Below are positions 1-7,261 of a stretch of DNA of 33,331 nt, piece after piece (within the stretch, counting starts at the first letter, position 1; each line of letters opens with the position of its first letter). The position numbers were made by a program, and so were the translations under genes. The notes beneath the pieces are model-generated. The model had not been told where the DNA came from. It was given only the letters and a program-made list of their open reading frames with translations, and ran no database searches. Source of the DNA: Candidatus Izemoplasma sp. (lineage in GTDB: Bacteria > Bacillota_I > Bacilli_A > Izemoplasmatales > Izemoplasmataceae); NCBI GenBank assembly GCA_007117835.1, contig SKFU01000091.1, positions 1-33,331 of the forward strand, in the 5' to 3' direction.

Positions 1-73
1 CATTCTTAAAACAACTCTAATACCATAACTTTAACCTCAAATTCACTAATTGCTACTAAGTATTACAACCCTT

Positions 74-94
74 TTGTTATGCTATTAATAACAA
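74..94. repeat. Short inverted repeat downstream of rlmH
   Basis: TTGTTAT and ATAACAA arms separated by 7 bases. It lies between the window edge and the rlmH stop. No U-tract follows on the minus strand, so it is a poor intrinsic terminator. Nothing else is visible in bases 1-103. Confidence 0.35.
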
Positions 95-103
95 TTATTG
101 CAC

Positions 104-580
104 CTATTTATGATACGGCTCGTTGTTTAATATTTTCATTAAACGAAATAGTTGTTCTAATAAAATCACCTGCATAAGCTGATGTGGAAATGTCATGGGT
201 GAAAATGAAAGTTTTAAGTTTGCTTGTTGTTTGATTGTTTCTGACAACCCATGTGACCCACCAATGATGAACGTGAGTTTAGAATCTTGATACGTTCTAA
301 TGTGGTTAATTTTTTCTGCGAGAGATTCACTACTTAACATGTTTCCTTCGATACAAAGTGTGATAATGTAACTGGGTTTTAGTTTATTAAGTATGCGTTC
401 TGTTTCAATATCTTGAATCGTTTTTATGTCAGCTTCACTCATGTTTTTAAACTCTTTTTCATCTTTAACTTCAATCATGTTTAATGTAATGTATTTTGAC
501 AGTCTTTTACTGTACTCCTTGATTGCTTCTTGTAAATACTTTTCTTTAATTTTTCCGACACTGATGATGGTGATATGCAT
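104..580 (-). CDS. rlmH: 23S rRNA (pseudouridine-1915 N3)-methyltransferase RlmH
   Basis: A SPOUT-class methyltransferase that methylates the pseudouridine of 23S rRNA helix 69 on assembled ribosomes, using S-adenosylmethionine. The protein is 158 residues, the usual family length. The SAM-binding knot motif IIGGSHG is at residues 105-111. The family stretch SFSPMTFPHQ begins at 125 and the conserved C-terminal YHK ends the protein. The segment usually reading LDExGK is LCIEGN here (75-80), a mild departure. The ATG is preceded by AAGGATG at good spacing. The gene follows xerC by 13 bases on the same strand and is probably the last gene of the trmFO-xerC-rlmH unit. Confidence 0.95.
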   Translation of the reverse strand: MHITIISVGKIKEKYLQEAIKEYSKRLSKYITLNMIEVKDEKEFKNMSEADIKTIQDIETERILNKLKPSYIITLCIEGNMLSSESLAEKINHIRTYQDSKLTFIIGGSHGLSETIKQQANLKLSFSPMTFPHQLMQVILLEQLFRLMKILNNEPYHK

Positions 581-593
581 AGAATCATCCTTA

Positions 594-1496
594 CTATGAT
601 TTTTTTTGTGCTCTTGGGTGGGCCGATAAATACTGTTTTTTTAGATCTTCTTTTGCGACTGCCGTGTAAATCTGAGTGCTCGAGATATGGGCATGTCCAA
701 GCATTTCTTGGACACTTCTTAAATCTGCACCGTTGCTGAGCATGTGCGAAGCAAAAGTATGTCTTAGTGTATGGGGGGTTAAATTCAAAAAGCTACTCGA
801 TTTTAGTAGAATTTGGTGCACTATATATCGCACGCCTCGAGCGGTAATGGGATCACCTTTTAGATTCACAAAAAGTGCTTTATGAGTTTTGGTTTTAACT
901 AAAGATTTTCTCGTCATAATAATGTATGTTTTTAATTGCTCTGACAAACGAATACTTAGCGGTATTAAGCGGTCTTTTTGACCTTTCCCATGCACTATAA
1001 TTGTCCGATCATCAAATCGAACATCTTTGAGAAGTAATCCCGACAACTCTGAAACGCGCATCCCCGTTGAATAGAGTGTTTCTAAAATCGTGTAATCGCG
1101 AATACCTTTATCGGTTGTTTGTTCAATCGTCTGAAAAATATGTTCTAAGTCCTCTGGATAAATGAACTGTGGTAATTTTTTTATAACTTTAGGTAGTTTA
1201 ACCTCTAAAAAGGGATGATGTTCAACAACATTTTCTTGCATTAAAAAGTGGTAAAAGGAGCGTAGAGTGCTAATTTTTCTTGCAAGACTTTTGGCGTGAA
1301 CTCTTGCCGATAAATCACTGATATAAAATTTTGCAGTACGGCTTGATACATCCGGGATGTTCCCTAAATTTTCACGGTTTAAAAACTTAACTAAGTCTTC
1401 ACAATCGTGGCGATAAGCAATTGCTGTTTGTGAAGAATAATGTTTAACGCCTAACAAATAATCCATAAACAATTGAATAATTTGCTCATTGTTCAC
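594..1496 (-). CDS. xerC: Tyrosine recombinase XerC
   Basis: A site-specific tyrosine recombinase expected to resolve chromosome dimers at dif with a XerD partner. It has 300 residues with an N-terminal SAM-like core-binding domain (about 1-95) and a C-terminal catalytic domain. All catalytic residues are present: Arg147 (STGMRVSEL), Lys171 (GKGQKDR), His242 and Arg245 (HTLRHTF), His268 (LGHAHIS) and Tyr277 (QIYTAV). The start is GTG, with GGAGG upstream inside the end of trmFO. The genes overlap by 11 bases, which suggests translational coupling. Position directly after trmFO is the classic place of xerC in Bacillota, so XerC is preferred over XerD; a mobile-element integrase is unlikely. 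Confidence 0.9.
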   Translation of the reverse strand: MNNEQIIQLFMDYLLGVKHYSSQTAIAYRHDCEDLVKFLNRENLGNIPDVSSRTAKFYISDLSARVHAKSLARKISTLRSFYHFLMQENVVEHHPFLEVKLPKVIKKLPQFIYPEDLEHIFQTIEQTTDKGIRDYTILETLYSTGMRVSELSGLLLKDVRFDDRTIIVHGKGQKDRLIPLSIRLSEQLKTYIIMTRKSLVKTKTHKALFVNLKGDPITARGVRYIVHQILLKSSSFLNLTPHTLRHTFASHMLSNGADLRSVQEMLGHAHISSTQIYTAVAKEDLKKQYLSAHPRAQKKS

Positions 1497-2781
1497 GAAT
1501 AAACGCCTCCATCGCTTCTAAAGCACGTGAAGCATAGAGTGCCTTACGCTGATTTTTGCGGTGCTTAAACTCAAGTGGTGGTAACAACCCAAAATTTGCA
1601 TTCATTGGTTGAAAATGTTTTGGGTTAGCGTTTGCAATATAATCGGCTTGTGCCCCCATCACAGATTCAACCGGTAGTTTAATCATCGGGATTTCGTTAA
1701 GCAATCTGTGCATATTTAAAGCCGCAATTAATCCGCTGGCTGCACTTTCGACATAACCCTCAACTCCGCTCAATTGTCCAGCAATAAAGACCTTAGGGTT
1801 GCTTCTAAGTTGATAGGATTCATTTAAGTGTTTTGGGGCATTAATAAACGCGTTTTTGTGCATCACACCATAACGTATGATGCGTGCATTTTCTAGACCA
1901 GGTATCATTCGAACAATACGTTTTTGTTCTGAGAAAGTTAAATGTGTTTGAAACCCTACAATATTGTACATTGAAGCCCTAATATCATCTTGTCTTAATT
2001 GTACAACTGCATGCGGTTTATGTGATGGATCTTTGGCTAAACCTACCGGTTTCATCGGACCAAAACGCAAGGTGTCTTTACCCCGCTTAGCCATTGTTTC
2101 AAATGGCATACACCCTTCAAATACCTTCATCTCAAAACTTTTTATTGGCACGCACTCTGCTTCAATGAGTGCGTCATAAAACGCGTTATATTCTGTTTCA
2201 TTCATCGCACAGTTTAAATAATCGCCTTCACTGTCTTCTTCATAGCGACTTTTTTGATAACAAACGCTTAAGTCAATACTTTCTTTATCAATAATCGGTG
2301 CCGCTGCATCATAAAAATACAGTGTTGATTCCCCCAGTAATGTTTGTAACGTTGTTAACAAGATATCACTCGTTAATGGGCCTGTAGCTATAATTGTTGG
2401 TACATCATTAAACTCGGTAAACTCTTGATCAATTACGGTAATCATCGGGTGATTTTTAATGGTTTTTGTGATTGCCTCTGAAAAACCTTCACGGTCGACT
2501 GCAAGTGCACCACCCGCTGGCACTTGATGATTATCTGCAGTATTAATGATTAATGAGTTTAATAGACGCATCTCTGCTTTCATCACACCCACCGCATTGC
2601 TTAATGTATTGCTTCTTAATGAATTTGAACACACCAACTCAGCAAAATTGCCTGTGTGATGGGCTGGTGTCATTAATTTTGGGCGCATTTCATAAAGCTT
2701 CACGTGAATGCCACGCTCAGCAAGGTAATAAGCGGCCTCAGAACCTGCAAGACCAGCACCAATAACTTGAACAGTTTTCAT
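1486..2781 (-). CDS. trmFO: Folate/FAD-dependent tRNA (uracil-54 C5)-methyltransferase TrmFO
   Basis: Makes ribothymidine at position 54 of the tRNA T-loop, using methylenetetrahydrofolate as carbon donor and FADH2 as reductant. It is a cytosolic flavoprotein of 431 residues, normal for the family. The N-terminal dinucleotide-binding motif [12 protein letters not shown] is at residues 6-17. Two family cysteines are visible: Cys51 in [11 protein letters not shown] and Cys224 in FEGCMP, the latter matching the catalytic cysteine of known TrmFO. A second FAD-contact stretch, [12 protein letters not shown], lies near residue 330. It is first in the trmFO-xerC-rlmH run, behind an extended -10 promoter, and the weak Shine-Dalgarno is GAGTG. 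Confidence 0.95.
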   Translation of the reverse strand: MKTVQVIGAGLAGSEAAYYLAERGIHVKLYEMRPKLMTPAHHTGNFAELVCSNSLRSNTLSNAVGVMKAEMRLLNSLIINTADNHQVPAGGALAVDREGFSEAITKTIKNHPMITVIDQEFTEFNDVPTIIATGPLTSDILLTTLQTLLGESTLYFYDAAAPIIDKESIDLSVCYQKSRYEEDSEGDYLNCAMNETEYNAFYDALIEAECVPIKSFEMKVFEGCMPFETMAKRGKDTLRFGPMKPVGLAKDPSHKPHAVVQLRQDDIRASMYNIVGFQTHLTFSEQKRIVRMIPGLENARIIRYGVMHKNAFINAPKHLNESYQLRSNPKVFIAGQLSGVEGYVESAASGLIAALNMHRLLNEIPMIKLPVESVMGAQADYIANANPKHFQPMNANFGLLPPLEFKHRKNQRKALYASRALEAMEAFIREQ

Positions 2782-2817
2782 TGAATCACTCTTTCTTAAT
2801 CAAGATTTGCTTGTTTT

Positions 2818-2826
2818 ATTATAGCA
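2818..2826 (-). promoter_or_regulatory. Extended -10 promoter of trmFO
   Basis: Minus-strand TGCTATAAT (a TGn-extended -10) about 37 bases upstream of the trmFO ATG. No good -35 is visible, as expected for extended -10 promoters. Confidence 0.55.
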
Positions 2827-2860
2827 TAATTTACAGCTTTAAAATATGATTAAATAGTTT

Positions 2861-2889
2861 TTGACATATGTCATTAATACGTGTATACT
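2861..2889 (+). promoter_or_regulatory. Sigma-A promoter with overlapping palindrome, upstream of the DUF134/NifX gene
   Basis: TTGACA (2861-2866), 17-base spacer, TATACT (2884-2889), then AGGAGGT and the ATG at 2911. A perfect 12-base palindrome, TGACATATGTCA, at 2862-2873 covers most of the -35 and the start of the spacer. This is a natural operator position for a repressor, possibly the HTH product of the gene itself. Confidence 0.75.
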
Positions 2890-2910
2890 ATGTTTAGTTA
2901 GGAGGTATTT

Positions 2911-3654
2911 ATGTCGCGACCACGCAAATTCAAACATCTGGGGTGCTTGCCAAAAAAATGCTTGTTTGGACCAAAAGATAACCTTTCTGAAACTTCTTAT
3001 GTCCTCACGTTAGAACAGTTTGAAACCATACGTTTGATTGATCAGATGAAATACCAACAAATTGACGCCGCACAGGCAATGGGTGTTGCAAGAACGACTG
3101 TACAAAAGCTTTATAAAGAAGCACGTACAATCATTGCGAATGCTTTGGTTGAAGGTGCCTATATTCATATTAAAGGAGAAAACACAATGAAAGAAAACTG
3201 TTGTCAAGACCATGCTCACCAAGCCACAAAATTATTAATTGCCGCAGACAAAGACCAAGTCGCAATCGACTACCGACACGCTGAACGGTTCGAACTTTTC
3301 ACTTTAGAAGACAATGCCGTTAGTCGTCAAGACACGATACTGCCAGATGCACAAGGAGGATGTCGACGCTTTATCTTGTCACTCGGTGTTGAACATCTTG
3401 TTACAGGCAGTATGAACCAACATCATTTTGAGCGTTACCAAGACAGCCATGTTAAAGTCTATTACGGCCGAAATTTATCGGTTAAAGACGCGTTAAATCA
3501 GTTTTTAAATAACCAACTTTTTTCAATCGAAGATCATCTTACCGATGGTGAACAACACACCCATGGCGAGGAAGGGTGTTGTGGAAAAAAAGAAGATCAA
3601 CATGAGCATAAACATAATAATGATGGGTGTTGCGGAAAACATCATCACGAATAA
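2911..3654 (+). CDS. DUF134 (UPF0251) HTH protein fused to a NifX/NifB-type iron-molybdenum cofactor domain
   Basis: A two-domain protein of 247 residues. Residues 1-92 match the DUF134 family: MSRPRK start, the Cys12/Cys17 pair in GCLPKKC, and a helix-turn-helix around 46-72 (IDAAQAMGVARTTVQKLY). Residues about 105-200 look like the dinitrogenase Fe-Mo cofactor-binding fold (NifX/NafY/YHI type), with the glycine-rich turn DAQGGCRRF. The tail is Cys/His-rich, with two GCCGK units and the ending KHHHE, suggesting metal binding. No nitrogenase genes are present, so a metal or Fe-S related role is likelier than nitrogen fixation. A strong internal start at codon 93 could yield the NifX part alone. 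SD is AGGAGGT. Confidence 0.85.
   Translation: MSRPRKFKHLGCLPKKCLFGPKDNLSETSYVLTLEQFETIRLIDQMKYQQIDAAQAMGVARTTVQKLYKEARTIIANALVEGAYIHIKGENTMKENCCQDHAHQATKLLIAADKDQVAIDYRHAERFELFTLEDNAVSRQDTILPDAQGGCRRFILSLGVEHLVTGSMNQHHFERYQDSHVKVYYGRNLSVKDALNQFLNNQLFSIEDHLTDGEQHTHGEEGCCGKKEDQHEHKHNNDGCCGKHHHE
3172..3189 (+). promoter_or_regulatory. Internal ribosome-binding site and ATG inside the DUF134/NifX gene
   Basis: AAAGGAG (3172-3178) sits 8 bases before an in-frame ATG at 3187-3189 (codon 93), exactly at the domain boundary. It is at least as good as the gene's own start. Initiation here would give a 155-residue NifX-type protein (3187-3654) beginning MKENCCQDHAH. Confidence 0.6.
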
Positions 3655-3655
3655 T

Positions 3656-3692
3656 AAAAATGCGATGGTCACTATGAGACCTTCGCATTTTT
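3656..3692. terminator. Bidirectional terminator between the DUF134/NifX and GH13 genes
   Basis: AAAAATGCGATGGTC and GACCTTCGCATTTTT arms (one T-T mismatch) around a 7-base loop, with T-runs on both strands. It serves two convergent genes. Confidence 0.85.
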
Positions 3693-4985
3693 TTAGTCAA
3701 TTTCGATAATTATTGGGTCTTCAGATACTAATAGAAGACCGTTTTTAATCGTTACATTATTGCCTGTGATTAAGTTAGAGTATGTCCCATCAAGCGCATT
3801 AACTTTAACTTTACCTGATTCATGGTTGACATTAAAAACACCGAGCATTGTTTTTTCTGCATTGGTATACTTGCCAACAATAACATCCTTGTCTTCGGCT
3901 TTTTCTAACGTATAAATGCCCGATGAAAAAATCGGATCCGAAACAATGTCTTGACATAAACGAATCAACTCACTAATGTTTGTTCCTGTCTTAACAATTG
4001 TATCTTTATTGAATAAATCGGGATGTTTGCTATCTGTAAATTCACCACCAGCATAAACCATAGTCGCGCCTTTATTAAAAAAGGCAAACGCATACCATTG
4101 CTTAATCAACGTTAAATCATGATTAAGCAATCCGGCAATACGACCAAAATCATGGTTTTCTAAATTACGCATTTTTATGTAGTTTTTCGGATAAATTTGT
4201 TCTTGCAACATGACCCAATCAACATAAGCTTTTAACGGGCCTTCTTTTCTCAAATACTTAAGAAATGCATCATGCGTATCATAGTCATACGCCATATCAA
4301 ACACTTGATAAATTTCACACTCTGAGAGTGCTTCAAACCCTTGGTCTCTAAACGTTTTTAAAAACGCACCATGAACACTTTCGCTAAGCCAAAGAGACTC
4401 TGGATTAACTTCGAGTACAGCATCGTGTGCTTGTTCTAAGAAAGCAAGTGGTAAGAAACTCGCCACATCGAAGCGAAAACCATCTACACCCAGTTGTGTC
4501 CAATATACGAGATTATCAATTAAGTACGTCCATAATTTTGCATCTTTTGTGTAATCCAAATCGGTAATATCCCACCAATCGCCAACACGATTGGAAAAAT
4601 CATCTGCGTGATTTTTATAAAAAAATTCAGGATGTTCTTTAAGTAAAACCGAGTCATATGATGTATGATTAAAGACAATATCCATCATAATTTTCATGCC
4701 CGCTTTATGTGTTGCATCGATTAGCGCTTTAAAATCCTCTAAAGTGCCGAGTTCAGCGTTAATCTTATAGTAGTCTTGGATTGAATAAGGGCTCCCTAAT
4801 TTACCTTTACGTTGAATTTCGCCGATTGGATGGATTGGCAATAAATAAAGAATATTGGTCCCTAAATCACAAATGCGTTCTAAATCATCTTGAAGGGCTT
4901 TAAAAGTGCCTTCTTCTGAATAATTACGGACGTATACTTGATAAATCATGACATGTCTTAAATCTGTTTTGGTTGTAACACTCAT
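3693..4985 (-). CDS. Cytoplasmic alpha-amylase family (GH13) glycosidase
   Basis: A retaining alpha-glucan hydrolase or transferase, probably acting on imported maltodextrins. From the chosen ATG it has 430 residues and no signal peptide. The four GH13 blocks are visible: DIVFNHT (102-108), GFRFDVASF with nucleophile Asp173, LSESVHG with acid/base Glu202, and ENHDF with Asp279. An upstream in-frame start at 5069 is rejected. The ATG at 4985 has AGGAG at 8 bases, and the upstream extension lies over the promoter and has a noncoding composition. The gene is divergent from a LacI-type regulator, which probably controls it. Specificity (maltogenic, neopullulanase, oligo-1,6) cannot be read from sequence alone. 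Confidence 0.88.
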   Translation of the reverse strand: MSVTTKTDLRHVMIYQVYVRNYSEEGTFKALQDDLERICDLGTNILYLLPIHPIGEIQRKGKLGSPYSIQDYYKINAELGTLEDFKALIDATHKAGMKIMMDIVFNHTSYDSVLLKEHPEFFYKNHADDFSNRVGDWWDITDLDYTKDAKLWTYLIDNLVYWTQLGVDGFRFDVASFLPLAFLEQAHDAVLEVNPESLWLSESVHGAFLKTFRDQGFEALSECEIYQVFDMAYDYDTHDAFLKYLRKEGPLKAYVDWVMLQEQIYPKNYIKMRNLENHDFGRIAGLLNHDLTLIKQWYAFAFFNKGATMVYAGGEFTDSKHPDLFNKDTIVKTGTNISELIRLCQDIVSDPIFSSGIYTLEKAEDKDVIVGKYTNAEKTMLGVFNVNHESGKVKVNALDGTYSNLITGNNVTIKNGLLLVSEDPIIIEID

Positions 4986-5010
4986 ACAATCAACTCCTAA
5001 TCTCTTAAAC

Positions 5011-5040
5011 ATCATAACACAGAATAAAAACACATGACAA
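5011..5040 (-). promoter_or_regulatory. Promoter of the GH13 gene
   Basis: Minus-strand TTGTCA (5035-5040), 18-base spacer, TATGAT (5011-5016), followed by AGGAG and the ATG at 4985. Confidence 0.6.
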
Positions 5041-5054
5041 GTATTATTCTTTGA

Positions 5055-5083
5055 TTGAAAACAAACCAATAATCACATATAAT
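5055..5083 (+). promoter_or_regulatory. Promoter of the LacI-type regulator gene
   Basis: TTGAAA (5055-5060), 17-base spacer, perfect TATAAT (5078-5083). The predicted leader is only about 14 bases. A loose inverted repeat, TGATT (5052-5056) and AATCA (5071-5075), spans the -35 and spacer and could be an operator, but the evidence is weak. Confidence 0.7.
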
Positions 5084-5103
5084 CAAAACAAGGATGTGAT
5101 GCA

Positions 5104-6084
5104 ATGTCAACGATTAAAGATGTCGCGAAAAAAGCCAATGTGAGTGTTGCTACCGTATCCCGTGTCATCAATAACACGGGTTATGTCAATCATGAGACCA
5201 AAAAACTGGTTGTTGATGCGATTGAAGCACTAGGTTATGTGCCAAATGAGCTCGCACGATCACTTTTTCTTAAGCAATCAAAAATCATTGGTATGATTGT
5301 CCCTCATATTTCGACTATTTTTTTTGCGTCCTTGATTGAAGCGATTGAGGATGTGCTAGTAACACAAGGTTTTAAGTTAATGATTTTTAATTCTCGTGAT
5401 GATGTTGAACGCGAACATATGACCATAAAAGTATTAAGTCAATATAACATCGACGGGATAATCTTAGTTGCGAACACCAAAAGCATTAAAGACTATCAAG
5501 CCTTGAATATACCGATGATTACAATTGATCATCAAGTCGGCAAGGATATCCCTTCTGTCACATCAGACAACTATTTAGGTGGGCAAGTCGCTGCGATTAC
5601 GCTGATTCAAGAAGGTGCTAAAAACATTATCCACTTTCGCGGACCAAGTGTATTACTGACGGTAACCGAGCGTGCGCGTGGTTTTTATGACGCATTAAAC
5701 GCACATAATGTCACTGTCAACAGTTTTGATTTAGACTTTAAAAAGCCTGACGCAGATGACATTGCGATGTTCTTAAAAAAACACCCTGAAGTTGACGGCA
5801 TATTTTGTTCAAGTGACATCATTGCCATTAACGTCATACGGGTTTTGCACACACTAAATAAAAAAATACCCGACGATGTTCAAGTCATTGGGTTTGACAA
5901 TATCGAACTGTGTGATTTAGTTACCCCCACCTTGACAAGTGTTGCACAACCTATAGATGCGATTGCCGTTAAGGCTGCCAACAATCTATTAACATTGATT
6001 GATAAAAAACCACTCGAGCAAACACACATCATTTTGCCGGTTAATTTAGTTAAGCGCGACAGTACAAAAAATAATTTCAAATAA
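5104..6084 (+). CDS. LacI/GalR-family transcriptional regulator
   Basis: A sugar-responsive DNA-binding repressor of 326 residues. The N-terminal LacI helix-turn-helix is textbook (TIKDVAKKANVSVATVSRVIN, residues 3-23), followed by the hinge-helix motif PNELARSL near 51-58. A periplasmic-binding-protein-like effector domain fills the rest, with the family signatures DGIFCSSD and VIGFDN. It is transcribed divergently from the GH13 glycosidase with 118 bases between the starts. The likely role is local control of alpha-glucan use, probably with autoregulation; the ligand is unknown. The C-terminal stop runs into an intrinsic terminator. Confidence 0.92.
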   Translation: MSTIKDVAKKANVSVATVSRVINNTGYVNHETKKLVVDAIEALGYVPNELARSLFLKQSKIIGMIVPHISTIFFASLIEAIEDVLVTQGFKLMIFNSRDDVEREHMTIKVLSQYNIDGIILVANTKSIKDYQALNIPMITIDHQVGKDIPSVTSDNYLGGQVAAITLIQEGAKNIIHFRGPSVLLTVTERARGFYDALNAHNVTVNSFDLDFKKPDADDIAMFLKKHPEVDGIFCSSDIIAINVIRVLHTLNKKIPDDVQVIGFDNIELCDLVTPTLTSVAQPIDAIAVKAANNLLTLIDKKPLEQTHIILPVNLVKRDSTKNNFK

Positions 6085-6113
6085 AAAAGCGTAAATCAAT
6101 ACGCTTTTTTTTT
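6083..6113. terminator. Bidirectional terminator after the LacI-type gene
   Basis: AAAAAAGCGTA and TACGCTTTTTT arms with a 6-base loop, flanked by A- and T-runs, so it works on both strands. It ends the LacI gene on the plus strand and the chromate-type transporter genes on the minus strand. Confidence 0.85.
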
Positions 6114-6128
6114 GAAATACGCTAGATT

Positions 6129-6650
6129 TTAAGCGTAAACTATAATTCCAATAATCCCAGAAAGTAAAATCACATAAATAGGATGCCATTTAAGCTTGAA
6201 CAATACCACCAAAATAATTCCGAACAATATCAAACTCATCCAATCAAGCAGCGCTGTTTGTGCCACTGAAAATACACTGGCCATAATCAGTCCTACCAGT
6301 GCCGGTCTCAATCCCGTAAAAATGGCTTGGACGGTCTGCGATTTTAAAAACTGCGTCTTGTATTTAGAAACAATACTCACCAATACCAATGGTATACTCA
6401 TCACACCGAGTGTACTTAACAGTGCGCCTGAAACACCCGCAATCTGATACCCAATAAACGTCGCACTATTCACTGCAATCGGTCCAGGGGTTATTTGGCT
6501 TAACGCAATCATATCAATAAACATATCCCTTGATAACCAGGCGTTTTCAATAACGATAATGCGTTCAAATAAAGGCAACATGGCATAACCCCCGCCAAAT
6601 GAAACCATGCCTATCATCAAAAATGCAATAAACAAACTAATGATCATCAT
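6129..6650 (-). CDS. Chromate transporter family (CHR) half-protein, second of a pair
   Basis: An integral membrane protein of 173 residues, the short single-domain form of the CHR family. The N-terminal signature FGGGYAMLPLFER lies near residues 18-31, and SQITPGPIAVNSATFIG further on is the second family motif. About five to six hydrophobic segments follow. It overlaps the upstream CHR gene by 4 bases (ATGA), so the two are translationally coupled and probably form a heterodimer equal to one full-length ChrA. The family exports chromate by proton antiport in studied cases, but many members have unknown anion substrates, so the substrate here is inference. Confidence 0.85.
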   Translation of the reverse strand: MMIISLFIAFLMIGMVSFGGGYAMLPLFERIIVIENAWLSRDMFIDMIALSQITPGPIAVNSATFIGYQIAGVSGALLSTLGVMSIPLVLVSIVSKYKTQFLKSQTVQAIFTGLRPALVGLIMASVFSVAQTALLDWMSLILFGIILVVLFKLKWHPIYVILLSGIIGIIVYA

Positions 6651-7195
6651 AAGGACTCACCACTTTTGTTTATTTGAGTAATGATATAGCCCAAAAATCC
6701 CATGATTAATATTACCAAAAACGGATGCACAAAATAAACGGCCACCAGTGCAAAAGTCAATGTTGCAATAAAAAACCCAAATCCGTGCATATTGCGTCTT
6801 AACAGTTTAATGCCTGCGACAAATATTAATGCCACCACACTCACCCTAACACCTTTGAAAAACGCCAATACAAGCGGATTCTCAATCGCTTGGAAAAAGA
6901 GTGTTGCAATGACCAAAATAATAATAAATGACGGTAACGTGACCCCAAGTACACTTAAAAAAGCGCCTTTAACACCTTTAAGTTTCGACCCTAACAATAC
7001 CGCCATATTAACGGCAATCATGCCTGGCAATGATTGACATATTACAATCGTATCATAAAAGTCATCTTGCGTGATAAGCTTTGCCTGATGGACCAACTCA
7101 CGTTCAATGATTGGAATCATAGCATAGCCACCACCAAATGTGAAAGCACCAAGTTTTAAAAATACAATGAATAACTGAGGGTATGATATTACCAT
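6647..7195 (-). CDS. Chromate transporter family (CHR) half-protein, first of a pair
   Basis: An integral membrane protein of 182 residues, paralogous to the following gene. The motif GAFTFGGGYAMIPIIERE lies near 16-33 and CQSLPGMIAVNMAVLLG is the second CHR motif. The two halves differ enough that they likely insert with opposite topology, as described for short CHR pairs. The ATG at 7195 has only a modest GGATG upstream. No metal-responsive operator or regulator gene is visible beside the pair, so a chromate trigger cannot be claimed. Confidence 0.85.
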   Translation of the reverse strand: MVISYPQLFIVFLKLGAFTFGGGYAMIPIIERELVHQAKLITQDDFYDTIVICQSLPGMIAVNMAVLLGSKLKGVKGAFLSVLGVTLPSFIIILVIATLFFQAIENPLVLAFFKGVRVSVVALIFVAGIKLLRRNMHGFGFFIATLTFALVAVYFVHPFLVILIMGFLGYIITQINKSGESL

Positions 7196-7232
7196 TCAAT
7201 CACATCCATTCTAAACCTATTCCTATCATAAC

Positions 7233-7261
7233 AAAAAAAGTGTTGTTTAACCAACACTTTT
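7233..7261 (-). terminator. clpB terminator
   Basis: AAAAGTGTTG and CAACACTTTT arms with a 6-base loop and a minus-strand run of seven T. It overlaps the clpB stop codon. Confidence 0.8.

Noticed and set aside
2911-3654. Nitrogen-fixation gene
   Set aside because: The NifX-type domain is widespread in non-diazotrophs, and no nif structural or assembly genes are nearby.
4986-5069. 28-residue N-terminal extension of the GH13 protein
   Set aside because: It runs through the promoter and ribosome site; the ATG at 4985 has AGGAG at 8 bases and begins at the usual family N-terminus.
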